The notes under the pieces: generated by a model
The model's input: only the letters and a program-made list of their open reading frames with translations
The model's database searches: none
Told to the model about the DNA's origin: nothing
Program-made: the position numbers and the translations under genes
Assembly: GCF_001458435.1 (NCBI RefSeq)
Contig: NZ_CYSF01000019.1
Coordinates: 41,149-105,148 of the forward strand
Direction: 5' to 3'
Length of the DNA: 64,000 bases
Origin: Thalassovita mediterranea
GTDB lineage: Bacteria; Pseudomonadota; Alphaproteobacteria; Rhodobacterales; Rhodobacteraceae
Shown: positions 52,628 to 61,748 of the stretch, one piece after another
Layout: each line of letters starts with the position of its first letter
How positions within the stretch are numbered: position 1 is the first letter of the stretch

Positions 52628-52831
52628 CCGGTGCGTCTTGGCGCAACCTTCTATCGGCGTGAAAGACTTAAAGCAGCCATTAACGCCTGCGCAGTGAGTC
52701 GCACCTGCGTTCGGCTGCGGACCTTGTTGAATGGGTATTCTAGTGAAGTGGGCCCAAACAGCATTCGCGTTGATTGAGACAGATCGGAATTCCTGTCGAC
52801 CGGCTCTGGTCCGCATGCCAAATGTGGTCCC

Positions 52832-53473
52832 ATGGAAAGATACTTCTCCATCGAAATGCCCGGCGTTCTTTTCCTGAGGAACGTCTTGTTGTTCAGCCTC
52901 GCTGCCTTGGCCCCGGTTCTGGTGCTCTATGTGTTGCTTGCTCCCAGTTTCGCATCGGCACTGGCCGCGGGCGGCCCCGCACTCGGACGATTTTTGCGGC
53001 AGGTTGTTACCAACGGGTTGCCGGTTGTCTTTGTTGTGAATTACGTGAGCTTCTTTCTTTATGCTCTCACGCAACGGCCCGCTGGTAGGCATCGAGATTC
53101 TGCCGTTTTCCTGCTGTTGGATCTAGCGATCAGGGTTGTTCTCTTCCTCGGCCTCCACGCCCTGATCTACGTTTTCTCTGCAGATTGGTTCGGTTCGTTC
53201 GGCGGCAGCCGCGCGACCGCGTTGAGCGTGGTCGCACCGACGCTTGCGCGCTCCGCATTCTATGAAAACATCTCGGGTGTCTATCTCTATGCCACGATGG
53301 TGAGCGCGTTGCCTTTGTATGTGTCAGCGATCAAACAGTCGCCGAGCCTGCGCCCACTTGTCGGTCTCTTTCCACAGAAATCCGGCGTGGCAGTACTCGC
53401 TCTGCTCACTCTCCTGCTGGCAGTGGTATCATTGACACTTGTCGCGGAACTCATCGCGCATCTGCAAGGCTAG
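52832..53473 (+). CDS. Polytopic membrane protein, unknown function
   Basis: The 213-residue protein has five hydrophobic segments (about 13-37, 61-83, 93-115, 145-165, 185-208), no signal peptide and no family I recognise. It sits between the Cd-type exporter pair and the copper operon, convergent with the DsbB gene (4-nt overlap). No clear ribosome site precedes the ATG. Confidence 0.6.
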   Translation: MERYFSIEMPGVLFLRNVLLFSLAALAPVLVLYVLLAPSFASALAAGGPALGRFLRQVVTNGLPVVFVVNYVSFFLYALTQRPAGRHRDSAVFLLLDLAIRVVLFLGLHALIYVFSADWFGSFGGSRATALSVVAPTLARSAFYENISGVYLYATMVSALPLYVSAIKQSPSLRPLVGLFPQKSGVAVLALLTLLLAVVSLTLVAELIAHLQG

Positions 53474-53985
53474 GTCGCCGGATAGGGACTTTTCGAGCGG
53501 GGGTTGCGCATTTGTTGCGCAAAGGCGACCAGCCAAAGGCCCGCAAGTGCGGCGCTCCAAAGCGCGTTCCAACTTGCCATCGACAGGGTCAGGAACTCCC
53601 ACGCAACTTCGTCGCACATCACCAGAGTTGATGGTCCGCTGGTCGCCGACGGAAGAAGATCAGCACCCGAGAGGTTCGACATATCGAGCCCGGAGCCTGT
53701 GCAAGAGGTCGGCCCTTCCCACCAGTCCCGTTCGACGCCGGTGTGAAAGAGGCCAAGGGCCGCGGTTGTCGCTGCTGAAGCAGCACCGACCACCAAGAGC
53801 GGCAAGACGGGCAGGCCGATGAGCAAGAGCAGACCAACACCCATCGCAACACCATGAGGATATCGTTGCCACAGACACATCGCGCAGGGCGCATAGCCTA
53901 ATGCCTGAAACACGAAAGCTGCCAAGAGCAACACTGCCGATCCGGCCGCAGCGACTGCGCCAATTTGCTTTGCTGATGCCGTCAT
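53470..53985 (-). CDS. DsbB-family disulfide formation protein (second in window)
   Basis: The 171-residue membrane protein has the quinone-site pair 'YAPCAMCLWQRYPHG', a longer periplasmic loop with 'GPTSCTGSG', a further Cys in 'LVMCDEVAW', and four helices. It is longer than the copy at 26419 and closer to standard DsbB. The start ATG 53985 has AAGGAG upstream. It lies 97 bp behind the CusF gene and may share its transcript; the DsbA-like partner is encoded at 60449. Confidence 0.85.
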   Translation of the reverse strand: MTASAKQIGAVAAAGSAVLLLAAFVFQALGYAPCAMCLWQRYPHGVAMGVGLLLLIGLPVLPLLVVGAASAATTAALGLFHTGVERDWWEGPTSCTGSGLDMSNLSGADLLPSATSGPSTLVMCDEVAWEFLTLSMASWNALWSAALAGLWLVAFAQQMRNPRSKSPYPAT

Positions 53986-54081
53986 GGGTTCTCCTTCGAT
54001 ATTGATTGGAGCATCTCGCGCCATTTGTGTTCAGGGATACCGCGATCGTCAGCCCGAGGACCGCAGACCGCGGCAAACCCA

Positions 54082-54423
54082 TCAGTTCGGCATGATGGCC
54101 CCAATGGCGTACATGCCGTCTTCGCCCTGGACCAACATCAACGTGACTTCGTCTCCAGCGGCCACGTCACCCATCATTTGGGCGTTGTCGAGGACCGGCA
54201 AATCCATGGTCATGGCGGGCCAGCCGATTTCGGGAATGGGATCATGGCTGACATTGGCCGTACCCTCATCAATGGAGTTCACGACGGCCTTTGTGTGAAC
54301 CGCGCCCTCCATTTGCTCGTCGGACATGGGCATGTTCGAATGATCCATGTTGTGGTTCATTTGCGCGAAGCCCACGGATGTGGAGAGGGCAAGTATCGCA
54401 AGTGTTGAAGTGAGTTGTTTCAT
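54082..54423 (-). CDS. cusF: CusF-like periplasmic Cu(I)/Ag(I)-binding protein
   Basis: The 113-residue exported protein has a signal peptide, a Met/His-rich linker ('QMNHNMDHSNMPMSDEQMEG') and the CusF metal site 'SHDPIPEIGWPAMTMDLPV' (His, Trp, Met, Met all present). It hands copper to CusB. It is the downstream gene of the CusB-CusA operon. Confidence 0.87.
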   Translation of the reverse strand: MKQLTSTLAILALSTSVGFAQMNHNMDHSNMPMSDEQMEGAVHTKAVVNSIDEGTANVSHDPIPEIGWPAMTMDLPVLDNAQMMGDVAAGDEVTLMLVQGEDGMYAIGAIMPN

Positions 54424-54456
54424 CGGAATCTCCCTGATGATTGGATAAAGGTGGTG

Positions 54457-57400
54457 CTATTCAGCAGGCACAGCATCACTGGGCTGCGGAACGGGGTTCG
54501 TGATTTCACGGTTCACGCGTCGGAGCGCGAGCCGCTTCCAGATCACGAAGATGGACGGGATCACAAAGAGTGTGAGCAGTGTGGCAGTGACCATTCCCCC
54601 AATCATGGGAGCGGCGATCCGCTGCATGATCTCGGAGCCAGTCCCAGTGCCGTACATGATCGGAATAAGGGCTGCGAAGATCGTGGCGACGGTCATCACC
54701 TTCGGGCGCACCCGCAACACAGCGCCTTCGAATACTGCTTCTTCGATATCGTCTTTTGTCAGTTTTCGCGTTTCTGATTGTGCAAGGCTGCGCCGTTTTT
54801 CCCAAGCAAGGTTGAGGTAAAGCAGCATGACAATGGCGGTTTCCACCGCGACGCCCGCGAGTGCGATGAAGCCCACAAGGACAGCAATTGAGATATCGAA
54901 ACTGAGATACCACAGGAACCAAACGCCGCCGGCCAGGGCGACCGGAAGGGCTGCAAGAATGATACCGACTTCGATCACCCGGTTGAACGCCAGAAAGAGC
55001 ATCAGCGTGATTATGAGAAGGGTCGCTGGCGCAACGATGGCCAGCCTTTCCTGCATGCGCTCAATGTATTCGTACTGACCCGACCATGTCAGGGAGTAGC
55101 CGGATGGCAGACTTACCTCCTCTGCCACCTTCTCCCTTGCCTCGGCGACATAGCCCCCAAGGTCGCGACCCGTGATGTCGATGAAGACAAAGCCTGTGCG
55201 TCGGGCATTCTCCGAGCGGATCATGCCAGGGCCGTCTACGATGCGGATGTCGGCAAGAGCGCTGAGCGGCACCTGCGCGCCTGACGGTGTCACAACGGGC
55301 AGGTTTTCGAGGCGCTCGGGACTGTTGCGCCATGCCTGGGGGTAGCGCAGGTTGATCGGGAAGCGCTCCAATCCTTCGACGGATTCAGACACCTGCATGC
55401 CGCCGATGGCTGTTTGCACCACATCCTGCACGTCTCGGACGCTCATCATGTAGCGGGCCGCGGCATCCCGATTGACGTCAATCTCGATGAACCTTCCGCC
55501 GATCGGTCGTTCGGCATAGGCTGATGCGGTCCCGTCGATGTCACCGACGGCGCGCTCCACCTCGATGCCGATCTCAGTGATGACCTCGAGATCCGCGCCT
55601 GAAATCTTGACGCCCACCGGGGTGCGGATGCCCGTGGCAAGCATGTCGATGCGGTTCTTGATCGGCTGAATCCAGACGTTTGTGACGCCCGGGACCTGGA
55701 CGATGCGGTCAAGCTCGTCCCGTATCTTTTCCATCGTCATGCCGGGACGCCATTCGGCCTCGGGCTTTAGCTGGATCGTGGTCTCGACCATCGTCAGAGG
55801 AGCCGGATCCGTGGCTGTCTCCGCGCGCCCGACCTTGCCGTGCACGGTCTCGACCTCCGGGACGGTCGCGATCAATCGATTGGTCTGCTGCAAGACCTCC
55901 CGCGCCTTGCCCGTGGAAATTCCGGGGTAGAAGCTTGGCATGTAGAGGAAATCGCCTTCGTTCAGCTCAGGCATGAACTCCGAGCCAATACGCTGGTAGG
56001 GGTACCACATTGACGCGACCAGAGCCCCCGCCAGTATCGTCGTGGCCCAGGGCCATGCGATGGCGGCATCAAGGAATGGCCGGTAGACAAAGACCACGAT
56101 CCGATTGAGAGGGTTCTTGCGCTCGGGCAAGATTCGACCGCGCACAAAATACCCCATGAGGACCGGCACCAGTGTGATGGAGAGGATCGCGGCGGCCGCC
56201 ATGGCATAGGTTTTTGTATAGGCGAGCGGCGCGAAGAGCCGCCCCTCCTGGTTCTCCAGCACAAAGACCGGAAGGAAACTGACCGTGATGATCGCGAGGG
56301 AGTAGAACAGCGCGGGACCAACTTCGGAGGCGCATTCCTGCACGATCCGCCATCGGTTTTCGGCGGTGAGTTTTTCCTTCTCCAATCGCCTGTGCATCGC
56401 CTCGATCATGACGATTGAGGCATCGACCATTGCGCCGATCGCAATAGCGATCCCGCCAAGCGACATGATGTTGGCATTCACGCCCTGCGCTTTCATCAGG
56501 ATGAAGGCGGCGAAGATGCCGAGGGGCAGGGACAGCAGGATGACGAGCGAGGACCGCAAATGCAGGAGAAACGCCGCACAGACCAACACGACGACAATGA
56601 ACTCTTGCGTCAGTTTCTTTTGGAGATTTTCTATCGCCCGTTCAATGACGCCGGAGCGATCATAGGTCGTCACGATCTCGACGCCGTCCGGCAGGTTCAC
56701 GCGCAACTCGTCGATGCGGGCCTCGACCGCCTTGATGGTCGCCAGCGCATTCCCGCCCCATCGAAGTATGACAACGCCACCGACCGCATCGCCCAGCCCG
56801 TCAAACTCCCCTACCCCGCGGCGCATTTCGGGGCCAAGCCGAATGTCAGCCACATCTCCCAGCGTCAGCGCCGCGCCGCGCTCGTTGATCATCAGGGGTG
56901 CGCTCGCGAGGTCTGAGACCTCGTCGACATAGCCTGACGAGCGCACCATGAACTCGGCTTCGCCCATTTCGATCACACTGCCGCCGGTCTCGCGATTGGC
57001 GGCCTGAATGGCATTACGCAGCTGAGCAAGCGTGATGTCGTAGGCGCGCAGCTTGTTCGGGTCGACAACGACCTGATACTGCTTGACCATGCCGCCGATG
57101 GTAGCGACTTCCGAGACCCCATCCACCGCCTGCAATTCATATTTCAGAAACCAGTCCTGCAGCGTTCTGAGCTGTGCCAGGTCATGGTTCCCGGTTCGAT
57201 CAATCAACGCATACTGGTAGATCCATCCGACACCGGTCGCGTCTGGCCCAAGCTGAGGAGAGACGCCTTCGGGCAGGCTGCCTGTGATCTGGCCGAGATA
57301 TTCCAGCACCCGGGATCGCGCCCAATACAGGTCCGTCCCGTCTTCGAAAACGATGTAGACAAAGCTGTCGCCAAAAAAGGAAAAGCCACGCACGTCCTGC

Positions 57401-57636
57401 GCGCCGGGCACGGCCAGCATTGCGGTGGCGAGCGGATAGGTGATCTGGTTCTCGACGACCTGGGGTGCCTGTCCGGGATAGGGCGTGCGCACGATGACCT
57501 GAACATCCGACAGGTCCGGGATGGCATCGACCGGGGTTTCCCGGATCGCCCAGATACCGACAGCTCCCATCATGAACGCGAGGACCAGGATGATGAACCT
57601 ATTGGCGATGGAGCCTTTGATGATGGCGGGGATCAC
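54457..57636 (-). CDS. cusA: CusA heavy-metal RND efflux pump
   Basis: The 1059-residue inner-membrane proton antiporter extrudes Cu(I)/Ag(I) across the outer membrane with CusB and an outer-membrane channel. It has two sets of membrane helices (first at about 12-30 and 340-510), 'GAMVDASIVMIEAMHRRLEK' (HME-RND family signature near 405-424), periplasmic loops 'MVETTIQLKPEAEWRPGMTM' and 'MLATGIRTPVGVKISGADLE' and a C-terminal half 'FIALAGVAVETAIVMLLYLN'. It overlaps cusB by 4 nt. A CusC-type channel gene is not in the window. Confidence 0.92.
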   Translation of the reverse strand: MIPAIIKGSIANRFIILVLAFMMGAVGIWAIRETPVDAIPDLSDVQVIVRTPYPGQAPQVVENQITYPLATAMLAVPGAQDVRGFSFFGDSFVYIVFEDGTDLYWARSRVLEYLGQITGSLPEGVSPQLGPDATGVGWIYQYALIDRTGNHDLAQLRTLQDWFLKYELQAVDGVSEVATIGGMVKQYQVVVDPNKLRAYDITLAQLRNAIQAANRETGGSVIEMGEAEFMVRSSGYVDEVSDLASAPLMINERGAALTLGDVADIRLGPEMRRGVGEFDGLGDAVGGVVILRWGGNALATIKAVEARIDELRVNLPDGVEIVTTYDRSGVIERAIENLQKKLTQEFIVVVLVCAAFLLHLRSSLVILLSLPLGIFAAFILMKAQGVNANIMSLGGIAIAIGAMVDASIVMIEAMHRRLEKEKLTAENRWRIVQECASEVGPALFYSLAIITVSFLPVFVLENQEGRLFAPLAYTKTYAMAAAAILSITLVPVLMGYFVRGRILPERKNPLNRIVVFVYRPFLDAAIAWPWATTILAGALVASMWYPYQRIGSEFMPELNEGDFLYMPSFYPGISTGKAREVLQQTNRLIATVPEVETVHGKVGRAETATDPAPLTMVETTIQLKPEAEWRPGMTMEKIRDELDRIVQVPGVTNVWIQPIKNRIDMLATGIRTPVGVKISGADLEVITEIGIEVERAVGDIDGTASAYAERPIGGRFIEIDVNRDAAARYMMSVRDVQDVVQTAIGGMQVSESVEGLERFPINLRYPQAWRNSPERLENLPVVTPSGAQVPLSALADIRIVDGPGMIRSENARRTGFVFIDITGRDLGGYVAEAREKVAEEVSLPSGYSLTWSGQYEYIERMQERLAIVAPATLLIITLMLFLAFNRVIEVGIILAALPVALAGGVWFLWYLSFDISIAVLVGFIALAGVAVETAIVMLLYLNLAWEKRRSLAQSETRKLTKDDIEEAVFEGAVLRVRPKVMTVATIFAALIPIMYGTGTGSEIMQRIAAPMIGGMVTATLLTLFVIPSIFVIWKRLALRRVNREITNPVPQPSDAVPAE

Positions 57637-59828
57637 TGTGTGACGCTCCCATCAAGGGCCACATCAACGATCGTCATCGAGAAATCGGGATTGCGGTGCA
57701 GCAATAGCGTGAGATCTGTCCCAACCGGAAGCTGCGTTGGATCAAGTGCATCATCCAGCGCGAAGTCCATCGTCATGCCAGGCATGCCGATCTCCCGCAT
57801 GGGTCCGTGTGTTACATTCGCCGTGCGCGCCGTGGCATCTACGCTGTTGATTTTGCCTGCAACTTGCATCGGCGGTGTCGCGGGCTCTGCCGCGGACAAA
57901 ACCATATTCATGCCATCCGGCCGGGCAAAGGTAAGCGTCATTTCCGCTCCGGTTGCGAGACTGGCCAGATCAAGGGCCTCATCAACGGCGAAATCCATGG
58001 TCATGCCGGGCATGCCAATTTCTTTCATGGGCCCATGTGTGATCGTGGCCATGCCCGTGTCGGCATTGATGGCTTCAATCGTGCCCGCAACAACAATCGC
58101 GGGCGCGGACTTCATCGTCGCCATTTCCGGATCAGCGGTTTCAGCCGGGTCTGACCCCTCGGCGCGCACCGCAATGATGGAGAACATACCGCTTTCATCA
58201 GCGGCGAGGTCAAACTCGATGGGCTGATCAATCGGTACGTCGCCAAGTTCGACGCCGTCTACAGGTAAGTCCATGGTCATCGCAGGCCAACCGAGTGCCG
58301 CAATCGGCCCGTGTTCAAGGGTCAGTTTGCCGTCTGGCGTCACCGCTTTGGCCAAGCCTGTGCCGGTCGCGGCCACGCCGTCGTCAGGGCTCAATTCCAA
58401 CAAGCTGAGCAAACCGTCAGCGCCGCGAGCTGCGGTGAAGGCGACTTCCGCCCCCTCTTCTAGCCGATCAAGCGCAACATCCGAACGCACCGGAAACTCC
58501 GATGTCATCGCAGGCCAATCCAGACTGATCAGCGCGTCATGGCGCAGGGTCGCAATGCGATTTTCGCGATCAAGAGAGACAAGGACGCCTTTGCCCATGG
58601 CGGGCTCCACGTCTGTCGGTGCCATGCGCATGAAGCCTGCGCTGAGCGCGCTTTCGCTGTCGATCAGGAACTGAGCGGAGGCGACCACCTCTTCACCGGG
58701 TCCCAAGCCCTGAAGGATTTCGGTCCGCCCACCCTCGCCGAAGTTGTCGCGCAGGCCGGTGGTGACGAGCCTTGGCCTGAATGTGCCTTCACCCGTAGCA
58801 AGAATGACCCGCTCCGCCGCACCCGTCCGGATCAGCGCTTCCGACGGGACTGTCAGGACCGTTCTGCTCTCGTTCGGGGTTAGACTGACACTGCCAAACA
58901 TGCCGGGGCGGAGCACGCCGTCCGAGTTGTCAAAGCGCAATCTGACCGGCAGCGTTCGGGTCTGGGGATCGAGCTCGGGGTAGATATAGTCGATCTCGCC
59001 TTCGAAAATGCGTCCCGGCAAGTGTTCGAACCGCGCGACGGCGCGCATGTCCTCTGAAAGCCTTGCGATATCGCGTTCGAAAACGTCGACGATCAGCCAA
59101 ACCCGACTGAGGTCGGCCACCGAAAACGCGAGAGTCCCCGGTTGAAGATACATGCCATCGGCGGCGTTCAAAGCGATTACGACGCCTTCCTGTGGGGCTT
59201 CGATCTGAATATTACGAACGAGTTCCCCGCCAGCTTCGATGTCCGCCACCTGGCGGGCGGACATTCCGTGGCTGATGAGTTTGCTGCGCGCGGCCTCCAG
59301 AATGCGTGGATTCCCATCTTCGACCGCACGGACAAGGTCGCCCGTTGCCGCGGCTATGAGGGGTGAAAACAGCTCAAAGAGCACCTGCTGTTCAGACACT
59401 CTGTCACCAACCGCGCGTACTTCCAGCCGTTCGATCCATCCCTCGACACGCGTGTGCACGTGGCTTGTGAGGTGCTCGTCATAGCCGACGAACCCTACCG
59501 TTTCGATCCGTGGTGCCACATCCGTCATGCGCGCAATGGCAGTGCGTACCCCGATGGCATTGATTTCCGCTGCGTCCAGCGAAACTTCTTGCGGGTCCCC
59601 GGAGGGTTCCTGTCCCGCATAAACGGGGACCAGATCCATGCCCATGGGCGACTTTCCAGGCCCGTCCCTGCGGAAATTCGCATCCATGGGGGCGACCCAA
59701 TAGAGGATATCCGGTCCTGCGGAGCCGGCTTGCTCTGCTGGGTTCAGGTAGATCCTCTCAAGATAGACGCCTCCCGCCAGGCCCCCCGCCAGAGCCAGAA
59801 CAGAAAGCGCCGCATATCGTCCGCGCAT
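57633..59828 (-). CDS. cusB: CusB periplasmic adaptor with four C-terminal CusF-like domains
   Basis: The 731-residue adaptor is much longer than the usual 400-500. Residues 1-25 form an anchor or signal, then the metal-handling 'YWVAPMDANFRRDGPGKSPM' segment, beta-barrel and lipoyl parts to about 400. Four CusF-type repeats follow: WPAMTS (near 437), WPAMTM (near 514), MPGMTM (near 606) and MPGMTM (near 680). The last two replace CusF's tryptophan by methionine and the first lacks the second Met. Start ATG 59828 is preceded by CTGGAGG; the 59855 ATG has none. Confidence 0.9.
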   Translation of the reverse strand: MRGRYAALSVLALAGGLAGGVYLERIYLNPAEQAGSAGPDILYWVAPMDANFRRDGPGKSPMGMDLVPVYAGQEPSGDPQEVSLDAAEINAIGVRTAIARMTDVAPRIETVGFVGYDEHLTSHVHTRVEGWIERLEVRAVGDRVSEQQVLFELFSPLIAAATGDLVRAVEDGNPRILEAARSKLISHGMSARQVADIEAGGELVRNIQIEAPQEGVVIALNAADGMYLQPGTLAFSVADLSRVWLIVDVFERDIARLSEDMRAVARFEHLPGRIFEGEIDYIYPELDPQTRTLPVRLRFDNSDGVLRPGMFGSVSLTPNESRTVLTVPSEALIRTGAAERVILATGEGTFRPRLVTTGLRDNFGEGGRTEILQGLGPGEEVVASAQFLIDSESALSAGFMRMAPTDVEPAMGKGVLVSLDRENRIATLRHDALISLDWPAMTSEFPVRSDVALDRLEEGAEVAFTAARGADGLLSLLELSPDDGVAATGTGLAKAVTPDGKLTLEHGPIAALGWPAMTMDLPVDGVELGDVPIDQPIEFDLAADESGMFSIIAVRAEGSDPAETADPEMATMKSAPAIVVAGTIEAINADTGMATITHGPMKEIGMPGMTMDFAVDEALDLASLATGAEMTLTFARPDGMNMVLSAAEPATPPMQVAGKINSVDATARTANVTHGPMREIGMPGMTMDFALDDALDPTQLPVGTDLTLLLHRNPDFSMTIVDVALDGSVTQ

Positions 59829-59904
59829 AGAAACCTCCAGTCGCTGACGCTCCATGCGTCAGGCAAAACGATCCAATGCCCGCTCATACGCAGGCGGTGA
59901 CGTT

Positions 59905-60297
59905 TTAGGAGAGGCGGGGTGGACGGTCGGGTGCGCTCAGTGTCAGAGATGTCGACCAGCGTGGAAGGGCGTCAACAGCATCGCTCGGCTGCGGGCCGTA
60001 TGTCGATGCATCGACACCGTCATATTTCGCATCGATGTGGCAGCACAGAGCCGTGTGGCAGTCGCTGCCGTGCAAGACTTGGATCTCGGGCTGCGATGCG
60101 TGCATCGCCGAATGGACATGGGTCACGTCCATTTGGTTACTTGCGGTGTGCGCGATGCTCATTGCCTGGTGGCCGCTGTGATCATGATGAACTGCAGCTG
60201 CTGTGCCGGCCATAGCCATGACTCCGGGCATAACCAACGCAATGCATAGGCTGAGCACGGTTGCGAACCGCAGGAAATATGAGACACCTGACACCAT
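59905..60297 (-). CDS. His/Cys-rich exported protein heading the copper operon
   Basis: The 130-residue protein has a signal peptide ('FATVLSLCIALVMPGVMAMA'), a His-rich mature start ('VHHDHSGHQAMSIAHTASNQ') and a cysteine cluster 'HGSDCHTALCCHI'. The layout is like DUF2946-type small proteins found with copper operons; family assignment is tentative. It probably binds metal in the periplasm. It lies 76 bp before cusB in the same direction. Confidence 0.65.
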   Translation of the reverse strand: MVSGVSYFLRFATVLSLCIALVMPGVMAMAGTAAAVHHDHSGHQAMSIAHTASNQMDVTHVHSAMHASQPEIQVLHGSDCHTALCCHIDAKYDGVDASTYGPQPSDAVDALPRWSTSLTLSAPDRPPRLS

Positions 60298-60448
60298 CGT
60301 GGCGCTGACGTAGCTTTGTTCACAGGGTGCGGCAAGAACTTCGCGCGAGAAGATTTGTATCGGAATGTAAAGTTGACGGCGGGAAAAGGCCCACGGTAGT
60401 CGGAGTAGCGCATGATTATTTAGTCAACGAAGTTGGTCCCTTAGCGAG

Positions 60449-61231
60449 ATGGATGCAAAAAAGCGGTCGACCCTTCTCACGATAGCCGCCATCGGCGTTG
60501 GCTATGTTGCTTTGAGGAACGTCCCTGCCTTGTTGCCGGAAACGCTGGAGCTCGAACCTCTCGATCAACCGGCTGGATTTAGAAAATACGTTGCGGGCGA
60601 AACGTCGGGTGGGTTTGACCCCTTTGTGGGTTTGGGCACCACGGAGAGTGCCGACGTGACGGCGCAGAAAGCTGCGGCGTTGAAGAGAGTGTCAGCAGAC
60701 CTGTGTGATGCACTCTATGGTGAACTGGACGCTACGGCATCTATCGTGCCGCTCGCCTCTTTCTCAGATTACTATTGTCCCTTCTGCCGGGTGCAGACCA
60801 AGCGCCTGGCGGGCATGACAGAGGACATGCCAGACCAGGTTGCCGTTGCATGGCACGAGCTTCCGCTGCTTGGGGACAGTTCCAACCTGGCCGCCAAGGC
60901 CGCGTTGGCGGCCAAACGACAAGGGGCTTATGTCACGTTCCATGAGCGATTGATGACGACCCCGTTTCAGGCATCGCAGGAGTATCTCGTCCGCTTGTCG
61001 GATGATCTCGGTGTCGACAGCGCACAGTTGATCGCCGACATGAATAGCGCCGATATTGCGCGAGAACTCGAAAACAGCGCGGCCCTTGCCCGTGTGTTTG
61101 CCTTTGTCGGGACACCGGCGCTCGTGATCGGCCGCACCGTCGTCCAAGGCCAGATCAGCGATAAGATGATCCGACAAATCATCGATCTCGAACGCGAGGA
61201 GGGTTGGGATATTGCCTGTCGTTCAGCATAA
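60449..61231 (+). CDS. DsbA-family thiol oxidoreductase (ScsC/DsbG-like)
   Basis: The 260-residue protein has a membrane anchor (about residues 8-25), a 65-residue linker, then a DsbA fold with active site 'FSDYYCPFCRVQTKRLAGMT' (CPFC near 110) and the cis-Pro region 'FVGTPALVIGRTVVQG'. It is the first of a plus-strand trio with rhodanese and DsbD/ScsB, resembling the copper-tolerance scs cluster. Confidence 0.85.
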   Translation: MDAKKRSTLLTIAAIGVGYVALRNVPALLPETLELEPLDQPAGFRKYVAGETSGGFDPFVGLGTTESADVTAQKAAALKRVSADLCDALYGELDATASIVPLASFSDYYCPFCRVQTKRLAGMTEDMPDQVAVAWHELPLLGDSSNLAAKAALAAKRQGAYVTFHERLMTTPFQASQEYLVRLSDDLGVDSAQLIADMNSADIARELENSAALARVFAFVGTPALVIGRTVVQGQISDKMIRQIIDLEREEGWDIACRSA

Positions 61232-61290
61232 TGCGGTGTCGGCGCGGTCTTTCTCGCGATCTGCCGTGGGCGGCGCACTCTGGGTGCAAG

Positions 61291-61746
61291 ATGCATAGAC
61301 GGCGTTTCCTGCTTTTGTCATCGGCTTTGACCCTCGCCCCGGGACTGTCTGCGGCTGCGACCCGGACGGTCTGGTCTGCGCCTGAGGCGGCTGCCGCACT
61401 GGCAGATGGCGACATCTCCTTGATCGATGTTAGATCCCGCCCGGAGTGGCAGGACACAGGCCTCGCGGAAGGGGCCTGGCCAATCAGCATGCATGAAGAC
61501 CGCTTCGAGGAGCGGCTCTTTGCTGCGCGGGACCTCTCCGACACAAGGCCTGTCGCTCTGATTTGCGCAACCGGGGGCCGCAGCGCCCGGCTGTTGGCCG
61601 CCCTCACACGGGCCGGATTTGCGGGTTTCATCGACGTCTCGGAAGGCATGCTTGGCTCGCGGAGAGGTCCAGGTTGGATTGCCCGCGGTTTGCCAACAAC
61701 CGATCTCAGGATGGCGCTCACCCATTTGCCCGCCTCTTTGCGCTGA
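61291..61746 (+). CDS. Exported rhodanese-domain protein
   Basis: The 151-residue protein has a signal peptide ('RRRFLLLSSALTLAPGLSAA', with a twin-arginine-like start) and one rhodanese domain: 'ISLIDVRSRPEWQDTGLAEG' and the active loop 'ICATGGRSARLL' (Cys). Sulfurtransferase in the periplasm, possibly supplying or trapping sulfur for copper. It lies between the DsbA-like gene and ScsB, ending 2 bp before the latter. Confidence 0.82.
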   Translation: MHRRRFLLLSSALTLAPGLSAAATRTVWSAPEAAAALADGDISLIDVRSRPEWQDTGLAEGAWPISMHEDRFEERLFAARDLSDTRPVALICATGGRSARLLAALTRAGFAGFIDVSEGMLGSRRGPGWIARGLPTTDLRMALTHLPASLR

Positions 61747-61748
61747 GC

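Noticed and set aside
60354..60371. TTTGTA...TGTAAA repeat between the copper operon and the DsbA gene as a CopR/CusR box
   Set aside because: Only a loose match, and no two-component regulator is encoded in the window; not enough to annotate.
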